NCBI RefSeq assembly: GCF_026151205.1 | Contig: NC_087084.1 | Span: forward strand, 12,799,453-12,863,452 | Direction of reading: 5' to 3' | DNA: 64,000 nucleotides | DNA from: Bolinopsis microptera | Taxonomy: Eukaryota > Ctenophora > Tentaculata > Lobata > Bolinopsidae | Shown here: one piece after another, positions 23,080 to 34,289 of the stretch | How the letters are laid out: each line of letters opens with the position of its first letter | Position numbering within the stretch: position 1 is the stretch's first letter | The notes under the pieces: generated by a model | The model's input: only the letters and a program-made list of their open reading frames with translations | What the model was told of the DNA's origin: nothing | The model's database searches: none | Program-made: the position numbers and the translations under genes

Positions 23080-23133
23080 GACCCTGCGCCCCCGGCTCCC
23101 CGGCCGTCCCACGCTGCGCCCCCGGCGCCTCAC
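23080..23133. other. Unique GC-rich insert with a 13-bp direct repeat
   Basis: About 54 bp replace the T-rich tract that normally follows the 5S gene. CTGCGCCCCCGGC occurs at 23084-23096 and again at 23114-23126, a 30-bp period. No other unit has it, and its base makeup is unlike the array. It may be an insertion or an assembly/read artefact. Confidence 0.7.
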
Positions 23134-23521
23134 AACTTATTTGGGGTAACGTGACCCTAATTGCCCCCTCATCTTTCATCTGAATGGCCGGCCCATTCCT
23201 GAGAAGAGGTTTCGGAACAGTGTCAAGAAGCGCACTGTAATGTAGTTGTGTGCAGCATCGAGCTGCATCTCCAACACGTCCAATTTACTATGTCCCTTTT
23301 TAAGGTGGTAATGGGAAAGCCATTATGGGGGCGACATGAGATGGTCAGGTGGACCACTTTGGCGTTAAAGCATGCTAATACTTGTGACCTCACGTGTATC
23401 ATTACTTGCCGGCTCTGGTGGGTAGCAAGAAATATTTCTACTGGATCCGAGCAAGGTAAGAGCTAGGTTGAACTATAAGTAGGCCTGGGACACTCATTAT
23501 GGGCAGTTTTTTATACTTTTC

Positions 23522-23631
23522 AACACTACTTATATAACAAATATTTTGAGGTAAGATTAAGTGCATGTGTTAACTGGTCTCTCCGGGAGCCCAGGCTTCA
23601 CATCTTTTGGTATGCCTTCACAAGGAGGGCT
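23522..23631 (+). ncRNA. Spliced leader RNA gene copy 27
   Basis: The junction 23550/23551 is TTTGAG|GTAAG. ATCTTTTGG is exact. Confidence 0.79.
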
Positions 23632-23854
23632 CTAATAAACGATGCATAATAAAGATAAACAGAAGCTCCGGTATTGTATCGACAGCCCGCTCCGAGTTCC
23701 ATGTCCCTCTTAGCATGGTTTTGTGATCACATCCAATAATTAGCCAGCAAAGTTGTTACAATCAAAGTGCTAATCCCAAGCCATAAAACTAATATTTGCA
23801 GGAAACTGAGGAATTAATTATTAAATGTTTGTGGCCGTAATTTCATTAACTTTC

Positions 23855-23979
23855 GGATTCGCCATACTCGGTTGAATATCACCCCATTCTCGTTCGATCT
23901 GGGAGAAGTTAAAGCCAACCTGCAGGCCGGGTTAGTATTGGATGGGGGTGACCGCTGGGAATTCCCTGGGGCCGTATCT
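23855..23979 (+). rRNA. 5S rRNA copy 28
   Basis: GGATTCGCC start; several single-base extras in helix III and box A (GGGAGAAGTTAAAGCCAACC). Confidence 0.93.
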
Positions 23980-24359
23980 TTGTCAAAGATTTGTATTCCC
24001 TATTTTTGAGAGGGTGACCCGTTGTTTGGGTAACGTGACCCTAAATGGCCCCCCATTCATCTGATTGGCCGGCCAAACCTGAGGAGAGAGGTGTCGGATC
24101 AGTGTCAAGTGCACTGTGATGTAGTGTTGTCAGCATCGAGCTGCATCTCCAAACACGTCCAATTACATCCTTTTAGGTGGCTATTGTGAAAAGCCATTTA
24201 TTGGGCACATGAGAATGGTTCAGGTGACCATTTGGCGGGTTAAAATCATGCTATCTTGTACCTCACGTGTCTCATTACTGGCCCCGCTCCCGCTCTGGAG
24301 GGTAGCAAGGAAATATTCTTACTTGATCGAGCAAGGAAAGAGCTAGGTTGAATATATAA

Positions 24360-24370
24360 AATAAAAAAAT
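24360..24370. other. A-rich insert in the SL upstream TATA motif
   Basis: The usual ACATATAAGTAGGCC reads ATATATAAAATA-A7-TGTAGGCC. An 11-bp A-rich insert thus splits the TATA-like motif upstream of SL copy 28. It occurs in this unit only. Confidence 0.6.
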
Positions 24371-24411
24371 GTAGGCCTGGGACCACTCAATGTTGGCAGT
24401 TTTATAATTTC

Positions 24412-24520
24412 AACACTTACTATAGAAAAATAAATTTGAGGTAAGGTTAGTTCCAATGTGTAACTGGTTATCTCCGGGACCAGACTTCACATCTTTTGGT
24501 AAGCCTTCCCAAGGAGGGCT
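24412..24520 (+). ncRNA. Spliced leader RNA gene copy 28
   Basis: The junction 24440/24441 is TTTGAG|GTAAG. ATCTTTTGG is exact. Its upstream TATA motif carries the A-rich insert. Confidence 0.78.
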
Positions 24521-24746
24521 CTAATAAACGATGCAATAATATAAGATTAAACAGAGCTCCCGGTATTGTATCCCGTACAGCCAGCTCCGAGTCATGTCCT
24601 CTTAGCATGGTTTTGTGATCACCAACAAAGTAGCCAGCAATGTTGTTACAATCAAAGTGCCCCCAAATCGCCAGCCATAAACTATATTTGCAGGAATGAG
24701 GAATTTATTATTAAATGTAGTGCCGTACGTAAATTTCTTAACTTTC

Positions 24747-24863
24747 GGTACGCCATACTCGGTTGATATACACCCCATCCGTTCGATCTGGGAAGGTAAG
24801 CAACTGCAGGCCGGGTTAGTACTTGGATGGGTGACCGCCTGGGGAATTCCCGGTTGCCGTACC
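24747..24863 (+). rRNA. 5S rRNA copy 29
   Basis: The 5' strand is short (GGTACGCC). The tract from GGTAAGCAACTGCAGG to GACCGCCTGG is nearly exact. Confidence 0.94.
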
Positions 24864-25283
24864 TTTTGCAAATGATTGTTAATTTCCCATTGTTGGCGAG
24901 GGTGACCCTTTTTTTGGGTAAACGTGAACCCCTAAAAATGGCCCACCATTTCTTCTGAATGGCCGGCCAAACTGAGATGAGGTCCGGACCAGTGTCAAGA
25001 GCTCACTGGGATGTAGTTGTGTGCAGCTTCGAGCTGCATCTCCTACACGTCCAATTACAGCCCTTTTAGGTGGCTAATGGGGAAAGCCATTTGGGCAACA
25101 TGAGATGGCAGCGTGTCCTCTTTGGGCGTTAATTCATGCTTTCTTTGTGACCCTCACGTGTCTCATTACTTGCGACTCTGGAGGGATAGCAAGGAAAGAT
25201 TCTACAGATCCGAAGCAACGGAAAGAGGCTAGGTTGACATATAAGTAGGCCTGGCCCACTCAATGGGCAGTTTTAATACTTTA

Positions 25284-25398
25284 AACACTACTATATAAAT
25301 ATAATTTGAGGTAAGATTTCAAGTTCCAAATGTGTAACAGGTTCTCATCCAGGAGACCTGACTTCACATTTATTGGTAAGCCTCTCACAAGGAGGGCT
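25284..25398 (+). ncRNA. Spliced leader RNA gene copy 29
   Basis: The junction 25310/25311 is TTTGAG|GTAAG. The Sm-like tract reads ATTTATTGG. Confidence 0.77.
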
Positions 25399-25617
25399 CT
25401 AATAATCGAAGCATTCTTAAAGATAAACAGAGCTCCGGTTTTGTATCCCGACAGCACAGCTCTGAGTCAATGTCCTTTAGCATTGGTTTTGTGATCACAA
25501 CTAAAAGTAAGCCAGCAATGTTGTTACAAATCAAAGTGCTACTCAGCCAGCCATAAAATAATATTTGCAGGAACTGAGGAATTAATTATTAAATGTAGGG
25601 GCCGTAATTCTTAATTC

Positions 25618-25735
25618 GGATCACGGCCATACTCGGTTGAATACTACCCCATCCGTTCGATCTGGGATGTTAAGACTGCAGGCCGGGTTTGTATTGGATG
25701 GGTGACCGCCGATGGTATTCCCGGTGCCGTATCCC
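25618..25735 (+). rRNA. 5S rRNA copy 30
   Basis: GGATCACGGCC start; box A is damaged (GGGATGTTAAGACTG). Confidence 0.94.
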
Positions 25736-26169
25736 TTTTGCAAATGATTGTTAATTTCCTCTTTTTTTTGGAGAGGGTGGACCTTTTTTGGGTACGTTGA
25801 CCCCTAAATTGGCCCCCCCATTTTCATGGATTGGCCGGCCTAAACCTGAGATGAGGTCGGAACAGTGTCAAGAGCACTGTGTATGTAGTGTGTTTGCAGC
25901 ATCGAGCTGCATCTCCAACACGTCCAATTACATCCCTTTATGGTGGCTAATGGTGAAATCCATTTTGGGCAACATGAGATGGTCGGTGGACCACTTTGGC
26001 GTTTAAATCTTGCTATCTTGTGACCTCAACCGTGTACTAGTACTTGCCGCTCTGGAGGGTAGCAAGGAAATGGGGAAAATATTCTTACGTATCCGAGCAA
26101 GGAAAGAGCTAGGTTGGACATATAAGGTCTCAGGCCTGCGGACACTCAATGGGCAGTTTTAATACTTTC

Positions 26170-26286
26170 AAACACGACTTATATTAACAAATAATTTGAG
26201 GTAAGCATTAAGTTCCAATGTGTAATGGTTCTCTCCGGAGACCAGAACTTCACATCTTTTGGTTAGCCTTCCACAGTAGGAGGGCT
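26170..26286 (+). ncRNA. Spliced leader RNA gene copy 30
   Basis: The junction 26200/26201 is TTTGAG|GTAAG. ATCTTTTGG is exact; the 3' hairpin loop is enlarged (CACAGTAGG). Confidence 0.78.
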
Positions 26287-26316
26287 CTAATAAACGATGC
26301 AATATTAAAGATAACA

Positions 26317-26334
26317 AGGTGGGGGGCCCCTTTT
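26317..26334. other. G6-C4-T4 low-complexity insert
   Basis: It replaces the AACAGAGCTC tract of spacer B in this unit only, just 3' of SL copy 30. Confidence 0.6.
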
Positions 26335-26521
26335 CCGGTATTTGTATCCGACAGCCAGCTCCGAGTCATGTCCTCTTAGCATGGTTGTGTTTGATCACAA
26401 CCAAAAGTAGCCAGCAATGTTGGTTAACAATCAAAGTGCTAATCGCCAGCCATAAAACTAATATTTTGCTGGAAACTGCGGAATTATTATTATATGTATG
26501 GCCGTAATTTTCAAAAATTTC

Positions 26522-26641
26522 GGATACGGCCTATCGGTTGAATTACACCCCATCTCGATTCGATCTGGGAAAAGGTTAAGCAACTGCAGGCCGGGTTAGT
26601 ACTTGGAGGGTGACCGCCTGGAATTCCCGGTGCCGTTATCC
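26522..26641 (+). rRNA. 5S rRNA copy 31
   Basis: Near full length; box A is preceded by an extra AA. GCAACTGCAGGCCGGGTTAG is exact. Confidence 0.95.
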
Positions 26642-27058
26642 TTTTGCAAATGATTTGTTAATTTCCTCATTTTGTGAGAGGGTGACCCTTTTTTGGGTAA
26701 CGTGACCCCTAAAATGGCCCCCCTTTTCATTCTGATTGCCGGCCCTCAACTGAGAATGGGTCGGAAACAGTGTCAAGAGCACTGTTGATGTAGTGTGTGG
26801 CTGCATCGAGCTGCATCTACAACACGTCCATATTACATCCCTTTTAAGGTGGCTAATGGGGAAAGCACATTATGGGCATCATGAGATGGTCAGTAGTGAC
26901 CTAACTTTGGCGTTTAAATTCTTGCTAATCTTGTGACCTACGTGTCTCATTATTGCGCTTGGAGGGGTAGCAAGAATATTCTACAGATCGAGCAAGGAAA
27001 GAGCTAGGTTGACATATAAGTAGGCTGGGACCACTCAATGGGCAGTTTTAATACTTTC

Positions 27059-27171
27059 ATCACTACTATTTAACAAATAATTTGATGGTTAAGATTCACA
27101 GTTCCATGTGTAACTGTTCTCTCCGGGACCCAGACTTCTCATCTTTTGGTAAGCCTACCACATGGGAGGCT
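27059..27171 (+). ncRNA. Spliced leader RNA gene copy 31
   Basis: The junction 27087/27088 reads TTTGATG|GTTAAG. ATCTTTTGG is exact. Confidence 0.76.
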
Positions 27172-27397
27172 CTATTAACGATGTGCAATAATAAAGATAA
27201 AACAGAGCTCCCGGTATTGTATCCCGACAGCCAGCTCCGAAGGGCTTGTCCTCTTAGCTTGGTTTTGTGATCAAACCAAAATAGTAGGCCAGCAATGGTG
27301 TTACATCAATGTGCTAATCGCCAGCCATAAAACTAATATTTGCTGGAAACTGAGGGAATTATTTTATTAATGTAGTGGCCCGTAATTTATAACTTTC

Positions 27398-27512
27398 GGT
27401 ACGGCCATTACTCGGTTGATACACCCCATCTGTTCGATCTGGGAGTTAAGCAATCTGCAGGCGGGTTAGTACTTGGTTGGGTGACCGCATGGAATTCCGG
27501 GTGCCGCTATCC
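27398..27512 (+). rRNA. 5S rRNA copy 32
   Basis: GGTACGGCC start; the 3' end GTGCCGCTATCC has an extra C. Confidence 0.94.
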
Positions 27513-27935
27513 TTTTGCAAATGATTTGTTAATTTCCTCATTTTTTTGAGAGGGTGACCTTTTTTGGTAACGTGACCCCTTAATTGGCCCCCCATTTCAT
27601 CTGAATGGCCGGCAAAACCTGAGATGAGGTCGGAAAAGTGTTCAAGAGCACTGGGAGGTAGTGTGTGCAGCATCGAGGCTTCATTCTCCAAACCGTCCAA
27701 TTACATCCCTTTTAAGGTGGCTATAATGGGACAAGCCATTTATGGCAACATGAGATGGTCAGGTGACCACTTTGGCGTTATAATCAATGCTATCTTGTGA
27801 CCTCACGTGTCTCAGTACATTGCCGACTCTGGAGGGTTTAGCACAGAAATATTCTACTGTATCCGAGCAAGGAAAGGAGCTAGGTTGACATATAAGGAGG
27901 CCCTGGGACCACTCATTGGCAGTTTTAATTATTTC

Positions 27936-28054
27936 AATACATACTATTATACAAATTAATTTGAGGTAAAGATTATTGTTTCAATGTGTAACTGGTTCTC
28001 TCGGAGAACCAGTCTTCACATTTCTTTTGGTAAGGCCTTCCACATGGGAGGGCT
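27936..28054 (+). ncRNA. Spliced leader RNA gene copy 32
   Basis: The junction 27965/27966 reads TTTGAG|GTAAAG. The Sm-like tract is TTTCTTTTGG. Confidence 0.76.
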
Positions 28055-28240
28055 CTAATAAAACGATGCAAAATAAAGATAAACAGAAGCTCCCGGTTTT
28101 GTATACCGACAGCCAGCTCCGAGTCATGTCTCTTAGCATGGTTTTGTGATCACAACCAAAAATAGTAGCCAGCTATGTTGTTACAATCAAAGTTGCTAAT
28201 CGCCAGCCATTAAAACTAATATTTGCAGGAACTGAGGAAA

Positions 28241-28253
28241 TTAATTATTAAAT
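28241..28253 (+). promoter_or_regulatory. AT-rich TATA-like element upstream of 5S (representative copy)
   Basis: TTAATTATTAAAT lies at -39 to -27 from the first base of 5S copy 33 and recurs at this place in nearly every unit. Many invertebrate 5S genes need an upstream TATA-like box near -25 in addition to the internal control region (established knowledge). The role here is inferred from position. Confidence 0.55.
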
Positions 28254-28279
28254 GTAGTGGCCGTAATTTCATAACTTTC

Positions 28280-28398
28280 GGATACGGCCCATACTCGGTT
28301 GAATACACCCAATCTCGTTCGATTCTGGGAGTTAAGCAACTGAGGCCGGGTTTAGTACTTGGATGGTGTGACCGCCTGGGATTCCCGGTGCCGTATTT
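28280..28398 (+). rRNA. 5S rRNA copy 33
   Basis: The 5' end is exact (GGATACGGCC, one extra C). The 3' end runs CCGTA straight into a T6 run. Confidence 0.95.
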
Positions 28399-28829
28399 TT
28401 TGCAAATGATTTTGTTAATTTCCTCTCATTTTTTGAGGAGGGTGACCCTTTTTTGGTAACGTTGGACCTTAAAATGGCCCCCCCATTTCATCTGAACCAT
28501 GACGGCCAAACCTGAGAAGAGGTCGAACAGTGTCAAGAGCACTGTGAGGTTAGTGTGTGCTGCATCGGTGCATCGCCAACAGTCCATTTTAATCCCTTTT
28601 ATAGGTGGCTAATGGGAAAGCCATTTTGGGCATCATGAGGATGGTTAAGGTGGACCACTTTGGCGTTTTTTAAATTTTGCTATCTTGTGTCCTCAAGTGT
28701 CTCATTACTTGCCGCTCTGGAGGGTAGCAAGGAAATGGAAATATTCTATGATCCGAGCAAGGAAAGTGCTAGGTTGACATTATTTGTAGGCCTGGGACCC
28801 AATCTATGGGCCAGTTTTAATACTTTTCA

Positions 28830-28945
28830 AAACATACTATATATCAAATAATTTGAGGTAAGATTAAGTTCTCAATGGTTGTAACTGGTTCCTTCTCCGG
28901 GAGACCAGACTTCACTTCTTTTGTAAGCCTTCCACAAGGAGGGCT
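28830..28945 (+). ncRNA. Spliced leader RNA gene copy 33
   Basis: The junction 28857/28858 is TTTGAG|GTAAG. Sm-like TTCTTTTG; the 3' hairpin is exact. Confidence 0.78.
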
Positions 28946-29163
28946 CTAATAAACGATTGCATTAATAAAGATAAACAGTGATCCCGGTATGTATCCGGAC
29001 AGCCAGCTCGTGGTATGTCATCTTAGCATGGTTTTGTGATCTCAACAAAAAGTAGCCAGCAATGTTGTTACAATCAACGTGCTATTCGCCAGCCATAAAA
29101 CTAATATTTGAAGGAAAACTGAGGAATTAATTATTATATGTAGTGGCGTAATTTCATAATTTC

Positions 29164-29280
29164 GGATACGGCCATACTCGGTTGGAATACACCCCATCTC
29201 GTTCGATCTGGGAAGTTAGCAACGGCAGGCTGGTTTAGTTCTGATGGGTGACCGCATGGCAATTTTCCCGGTGCGTATCC
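29164..29280 (+). rRNA. 5S rRNA copy 34
   Basis: The 5' half is exact through GATCTGGGAAGTTA. The middle is damaged (GGCTGGTTTAGTTCTGATGGG). Confidence 0.94.
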
Positions 29281-29704
29281 TTTTGCAAATGATTTGTTTA
29301 TTTCCTCATTTTGTTGTGAGGGTGTCCTTTTTTGGGTAACGTGACCCCTAAAATGCCCCCCCATTTCATCTCTGAATGGCCGGCCAACCTGAGAAGAGGT
29401 CGGAACAGTGTCAAGGCACTGTGATGTAGGTGGTGCAGGCATCGAGCTTGCAGCTCCAACACGTCAATTACATTCCCTTTTTAAAGGTGGACTAATGGAA
29501 AGCCATTATGGGGCAAACATGAGTGGTCAGGGACCACTTTTGCGTTAAAATTCATGCTATCTTGTGACCCTCACGTGTCTCATTACTGCCGATCTGGAGG
29601 GTAGCAAGGAAATATTTCACAGATCCGGCATGGAAAGAGGGAAAAGGACTAGGTTTGACATATAAGTAGGCCTGGGACCACTCAATGGGCAGTTTTAATA
29701 CTTT

Positions 29705-29821
29705 AACACTACTATAGAAACAGATAATTTGGAGGTAAGATTTAAGTTCAATGTGTAAAACTGGGTTCTCTCCGGAGACCAGACTTCACATCTTTTGGTA
29801 AGGCCTTCCACAAGGAGGGCT
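29705..29821 (+). ncRNA. Spliced leader RNA gene copy 34
   Basis: The junction 29734/29735 reads TTTGGAG|GTAAG. The hairpin, ATCTTTTGG and 3' hairpin are all legible. Confidence 0.79.
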
Positions 29822-30049
29822 CTAATAAAACGATGCAATAATAAAGATAAACAGAGCTCCCGGGTTTGTATCCCGCGCACAGCCAGTCCGAGTCATGTCT
29901 CTTAAGCATGGTTTAGTGATCACAACCATAAAAGTAGCCAAGCCAATGTTGTTACAATCAAAGTGCTAATCGCCAGCCAAAAAACTAATTTTTGCTGGAA
30001 CTGAGGAAATAATTATTTAGTTGTAGTGGCCGTAATTTCATAAACTTTC

Positions 30050-30167
30050 GGATACGGCCTATACTCGGTTGAATACACCATTCGTTCGATCTGGGAAGTT
30101 AAAGCAACTGCAGGCCGGGTTAGTACTTGGAGGGTGACCGCCCTGGGAATTCCCCGGTGCCGTTTCC
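30050..30167 (+). rRNA. 5S rRNA copy 35
   Basis: Box A through GTTAGTACTTGG is exact apart from one extra A; the 3' end is CCGTTTCC. Confidence 0.95.
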
Positions 30168-30590
30168 TTTTGCAAAATGATATTGTAATTTCCTCATTTT
30201 TTGAGAGGGGTGACCCTTTTTGTTGGGTAACGTGACCCTCTAAAATGGCCCCCATTTCATCTGAATGGCGGCCATAAACCTGAGAAGAGGTCGGAACAGT
30301 GTCAATAGAGCACTGTGATGTAGTGTGTGCTGCATCGAGCTGCATCTCCAACACGTCCAATTACATCCCTTTTAGGTGGTCTATATGGGAAAGCCATTAT
30401 GGGCAACATAGATTGTCAGGTGGACCACATTTTGGCGTTAAATCATGCTAATCTTGTGGACCTCACGTGTCTCTTACATGCCGCTCTGGAGGGTAGCAAG
30501 GATTTTTCTACAGATCGAGCAAGGAGGAAAGAGCTAGGTTGACATATAAGTAGGCCTGGGACCACTCAATGGGCAGTTTTAATTCTTTTC

Positions 30591-30698
30591 AACACTACTA
30601 TATAACAAATTAATTTGAGGTAAGATTAAGTTCCAATGTGTAATGTTCTCTCCGAGACCAGACTTCACATCTTTTGGTAAGCCTTCAAAGGAAGGGCT
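30591..30698 (+). ncRNA. Spliced leader RNA gene copy 35
   Basis: The leader start AACACTACTATATAACA is exact. The junction 30619/30620 is TTTGAG|GTAAG; ATCTTTTGG is exact. Confidence 0.8.
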
Positions 30699-30724
30699 CT
30701 AATAAAACGATGCAATAATCAAAG

Positions 30725-30742
30725 ACAACACACACACACACC
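30725..30742. repeat. (CA)n run in spacer B
   Basis: About eight CA steps replace the GATAAACAGAG tract in this unit only. Confidence 0.7.
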
Positions 30743-30933
30743 CAGAGCTCCGGTTATTGTTTCCCGACAGCCAGTCAGAGTCATGTTCCTCTTAGCATGT
30801 TTTGTGATCACATACCAAAAAGTAGCAGCAATGTTGTTACAATCAATGTGCTAATCGCCAGCCATTAAAAATATATTTGCAGGAACTTGAGGAATTAATT
30901 TTTAATGTAGTGGCAGTTTTTCCATAAACTTTC

Positions 30934-31054
30934 GGATTCGGCCCATACTTCGGTTGAATACACCCCATCTTCGTTCGATCTGGGAGTTTTAGGCAACTGC
31001 CTGGCCGGGTTAGTAAGTGGTGGGGTGGTCGCCTGGAATTCCCGGTGCGTATCC
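30934..31054 (+). rRNA. 5S rRNA copy 36
   Basis: Box C is poor (AAGTGGTGGGGTGGTCGCC). Both ends are legible. Confidence 0.93.
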
Positions 31055-31475
31055 TTTTGCAAATGATGTGTTAATTTCCTCATTTCTTGAGAGGGTGACC
31101 CTTTTTTGGGTTACGTGACACCTAAAATGGCCCCCACATTTCATCTGAATGGCCGGCCAAACTAGAAGAGGTATCGGAAACAGTGTCAAGTCTCTGTGAT
31201 GTAGTGTGTATGCTGCTCGAGCGGCATATACCAACATCGTTACAATTACATCCCTTTTAAGGTGGCTATAAAGGGAAAAGCCAGTATGGGCATCATGAGA
31301 TGGTCTAGGTGACCACTTTGGCGTTAATCATGCTATTCTTGTGACCTCCCCACGTGTCTCATTACTCTGCCGCTCTGGAGGGGTAGCAAGGAAATATTTA
31401 CATATCCGAGCAAGGAAAGGCTAGGTTGACATATTAAGTAGCCTGGGACCCACGAATGGCAGTTTTAATACTTTC

Positions 31476-31585
31476 AATCATACTTTATAACAAAATAATT
31501 GAGGTAAGATTAAGGTCCAATGTGTAATGGTGCTGCTCCGGAGACCAGACTCGCATCTTTTTGTAAGCCTTCCCACAAGGATGCT
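31476..31585 (+). ncRNA. Spliced leader RNA gene copy 36
   Basis: The junction 31503/31504 reads TTGAG|GTAAG. The 3' hairpin arm is reduced to GGATGCT. Confidence 0.75.
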
Positions 31586-31785
31586 CTAAGAAAAACGATG
31601 CAATATATTAAAGATAAAACAGAGGCTCCCGGTTATTGTATCCCGACTGCAGCTCCGAGTCATGTCCTCTTGCATGGTTTTGTGACACAACCAAAAAGTA
31701 GCCAGCAATGTTGTTACAATCAAAGTGCTAATCGCCAGCCATAAAACTATTATTTGCAGGAACTGCTGGAAATTAATTATTTAAT

Positions 31786-31798
31786 GGGGGGGTTTTTT
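31786..31798. other. G7-T6 low-complexity insert before 5S copy 37
   Basis: It interrupts the AATGTAGTGGCCG tract about 35 bp upstream of the 5S start, in this unit only. Confidence 0.6.
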
Positions 31799-31824
31799 AG
31801 TTGGCGTAATTTCATAATACTTTC

Positions 31825-31944
31825 GGTATACAGGCCCATTCTGTCGGTTGAATACACCCCATCTCGTTCGATTGGGAAGTTAAGCAACTGCAGCCGGGGT
31901 TAGTACTTGGATGGGTGACGCCTGGGAATTCCGGTGCCGTATCC
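31825..31944 (+). rRNA. 5S rRNA copy 37
   Basis: The 5' end is stretched (GGTATACAGGCCC). The remainder is near consensus. Confidence 0.94.
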
Positions 31945-32362
31945 TTTTGCAACTTGATTGTTAATTTCCTCATTTTTTGAGAGGGTGACCTTTTTTGGGT
32001 AACAGTGACCCCTAATATGGCCCCCCCATTTCATCTGAATGGCCGGCCAAACCCTGAGAAGAGGTCGGAATCAGTTGTCAAAGAGCATGTGATGTAGTCG
32101 TGTTGCAGCATCGAGCTGCATCTCCATCACGTCCAATTACATCCTTTTTAAGGTGGTAATGGGAAGCCCATTATGGGCAACATTGTGAGATGGTCATGGT
32201 GACCACTTTGGCGTTAAATCATGCTATCTTGTGACCTCATCGTGTATCATTATTGCCGCTCTGGAGGGTTAGCAAAGGAATATTATCTGATCCGGAGCAA
32301 GGAAAGAGCTAGGTTGACTATAAGTAGGCTGGGACCTCTCAATGCGGCGTTTTAATACTTTC

Positions 32363-32478
32363 AACTACTACTATATATCAAATAATTGAGTATGATTAAG
32401 TTCCAATGTGTAAACTGGGTTCTATACCGGAGGACACTGACTTATAACATCTTTTGTAAGCCCTTCCACATGGGGGCT
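32363..32478 (+). ncRNA. Spliced leader RNA gene copy 37
   Basis: The junction 32389/32390 reads TTGA|GTATG. Sm-like ATCTTTTG; the 3' arm is GGGGGCT. Confidence 0.74.
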
Positions 32479-32594
32479 TAATAAACGATGCATAATAAAG
32501 ATAAACAGAGACTCCCTGGTATTGTATCCCGACAGCCTACGCTCCGAGTCATGTCCTCTTAGCATGGTTTTGTGAATCAAACCAAAAAGTAGCC

Positions 32595-32616
32595 TGGGGT
32601 TGGGGGGGGGGGGGAC
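32595..32616. other. G-rich insert with a G13 run
   Basis: TGGGGTT followed by thirteen G (32602-32614) breaks the conserved AGTAGCCAGCAATG tract of spacer B in this unit only. Confidence 0.7.
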
Positions 32617-32718
32617 CGCAATGTTGTTACAATCAAAGTGTTCGCCAGCCTTTAAAACTAATTTTTGAGAACTGAGGAATTAATTATTAATTGTAGTTGG
32701 CAGTAATATCTTAATTTC

Positions 32719-32850
32719 GGATTACGGCCATTACTCGGTTGATACACCCCATCTCGTACCGATCTGGGAAGTTAGCAAATGCTGGCCGGGTTATAGTACT
32801 TGGATGGGTGATCCGCCGGGGGATTCCCGGTGGTTGCCGTCAATGTATCC
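32719..32850 (+). rRNA. 5S rRNA copy 38
   Basis: 132 nt; the 3' strand of helix I is split by extra bases (GGTTGCCGTCAATGTATCC). Confidence 0.92.
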
Positions 32851-33270
32851 TTTTGACAAATGATTTGTTTAACTTTCTCATTTTTGAGTGGGTGACCCTT
32901 TTTTGGGTAATCGTGACCCTAAAAATGGCCCCCCCATTTCATCTGAATGGCCGGCCAAACCGGAGAAAGAGGTCGGAACAGTGTCTAGAGCACTCCGTGA
33001 TGTAGATGGTGTGCAGCATCGAGCTGCTCTCCAAAACCGTTCCAATTACATCACCTTTTAAGGTGCTAATGGGGAAACCATTATGGCTACATGAGGATGT
33101 CAGGTTGACCACTTTGGCGTCTAAATCATGCTATCGTTGTGACGACACGTGGTCTCTTACTTGCCGCTCTGGAGTTGGTAGCAAGGAAGTATTCTCACAC
33201 AGATCGTGAAGGAAAGAGCTAGGTTGAATATAAGTAGGCCTGGGACACTCATTGGCAGTTTTATTACTTT

Positions 33271-33383
33271 AACCACTACTATATAACTCAAATAATTTGA
33301 GGTTAGATTAAGTTCCTATGTGTAACTGCGTTCTCTCCGGAGACCAGACTTCACATCTTTTGGGAGCCTTCCTCAGGAGGGCT
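33271..33383 (+). ncRNA. Spliced leader RNA gene copy 38
   Basis: The junction 33301/33302 reads TTTGAG|GTTAG. The hairpin and ATCTTTTGG are exact. Confidence 0.77.
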
Positions 33384-33620
33384 CTATATAAACTATGCAA
33401 TAATAAGATAAACAGTGCTCACGGTATTTGTATCCCGACAGCCAAGCTCGTGGTCATGTCTATCTTAGCATGGGTTTGCGATCACAACCAAAAAGGTAGC
33501 CAAGCAATGTTGTTACAATTCTAAGTTGCTCATCCCCAGCCATAAAACAATATTTGCAGGAAGTTGAGGAAAAAAAATTAATTATTAGATTGTATGTGGC
33601 CGTACATTTCTATAACTTTC

Positions 33621-33745
33621 GGAGACGGCCCCATACTCGGTGTTGAATACACCCATCTCCGTTCGATCTGGGAAGTTAAGCAACTGCAGGCGGGTTTTAG
33701 TACTTGGGATGGGGTGACCGCCTGGGAATTCCCGGTGCCGTATCC
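33621..33745 (+). rRNA. 5S rRNA copy 39
   Basis: The interior is near exact from GATCTGGGAAGTTAAGCAAC to CGCCTGGG; the 5' end is GGAGACGGCCC. Confidence 0.95.
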
Positions 33746-34176
33746 TTTGCAATATGGATTTGTTAAATTTCCTCATTTTTTTGAGAGGTGACACCTTTTT
33801 TGGGGTAAACGTGACCCTATAAATGGCCCCCCATTTTCATCTGGATGGCCGGCCAACCTGAGAAGAGGTCGGAACGTGTCCAAGAGCACTGTGTGTGATG
33901 TTTGTGTGTGCTGCCCATCGAGGCTGCATTCTCCAACTCGTCCAGTTACATCCCCTTTTATAGGTGGCTAATGGGAAGCCATTATGGGCAACATGAGATG
34001 GTCAGGGAACTTTGGCGTTTAAATTCTTGCTATCTTGTGACCTCACGTGTCTCATTACTTGCCGCTCTGGAGGGTAGCAAAGGAAATATTCTTACAGATC
34101 GAGCAAGGAACAGAGCTTAGGTTGACATATAAGTAGCCTGGACCCAGAATCAATGGGCTCTGTTTTAATTACTTTC

Positions 34177-34289
34177 AACACTACTATATAACAAATAATT
34201 TGAGGTAAGATTAAGTTCCAATGTGTACTGGTTTCTCCGGAGACCAGGACTTCACCATCTTTCTGGTAAGCCTTCCATCAAGGTGGGCT
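34177..34289 (+). ncRNA. Spliced leader RNA gene copy 39
   Basis: The leader is exact from CAACACTACTATATAACA. The junction 34204/34205 is TTTGAG|GTAAG; Sm-like ATCTTTCTGG. Confidence 0.79.

Noticed and set aside
29134..29442. Recurrent minus-strand open frames of about 70-150 codons through the 5S gene, giving similar peptides in many units
   Set aside because: They are antisense readings of 5S plus spacer A. Similarity comes from the repeat itself; frame, start and stop shift from unit to unit with each indel.
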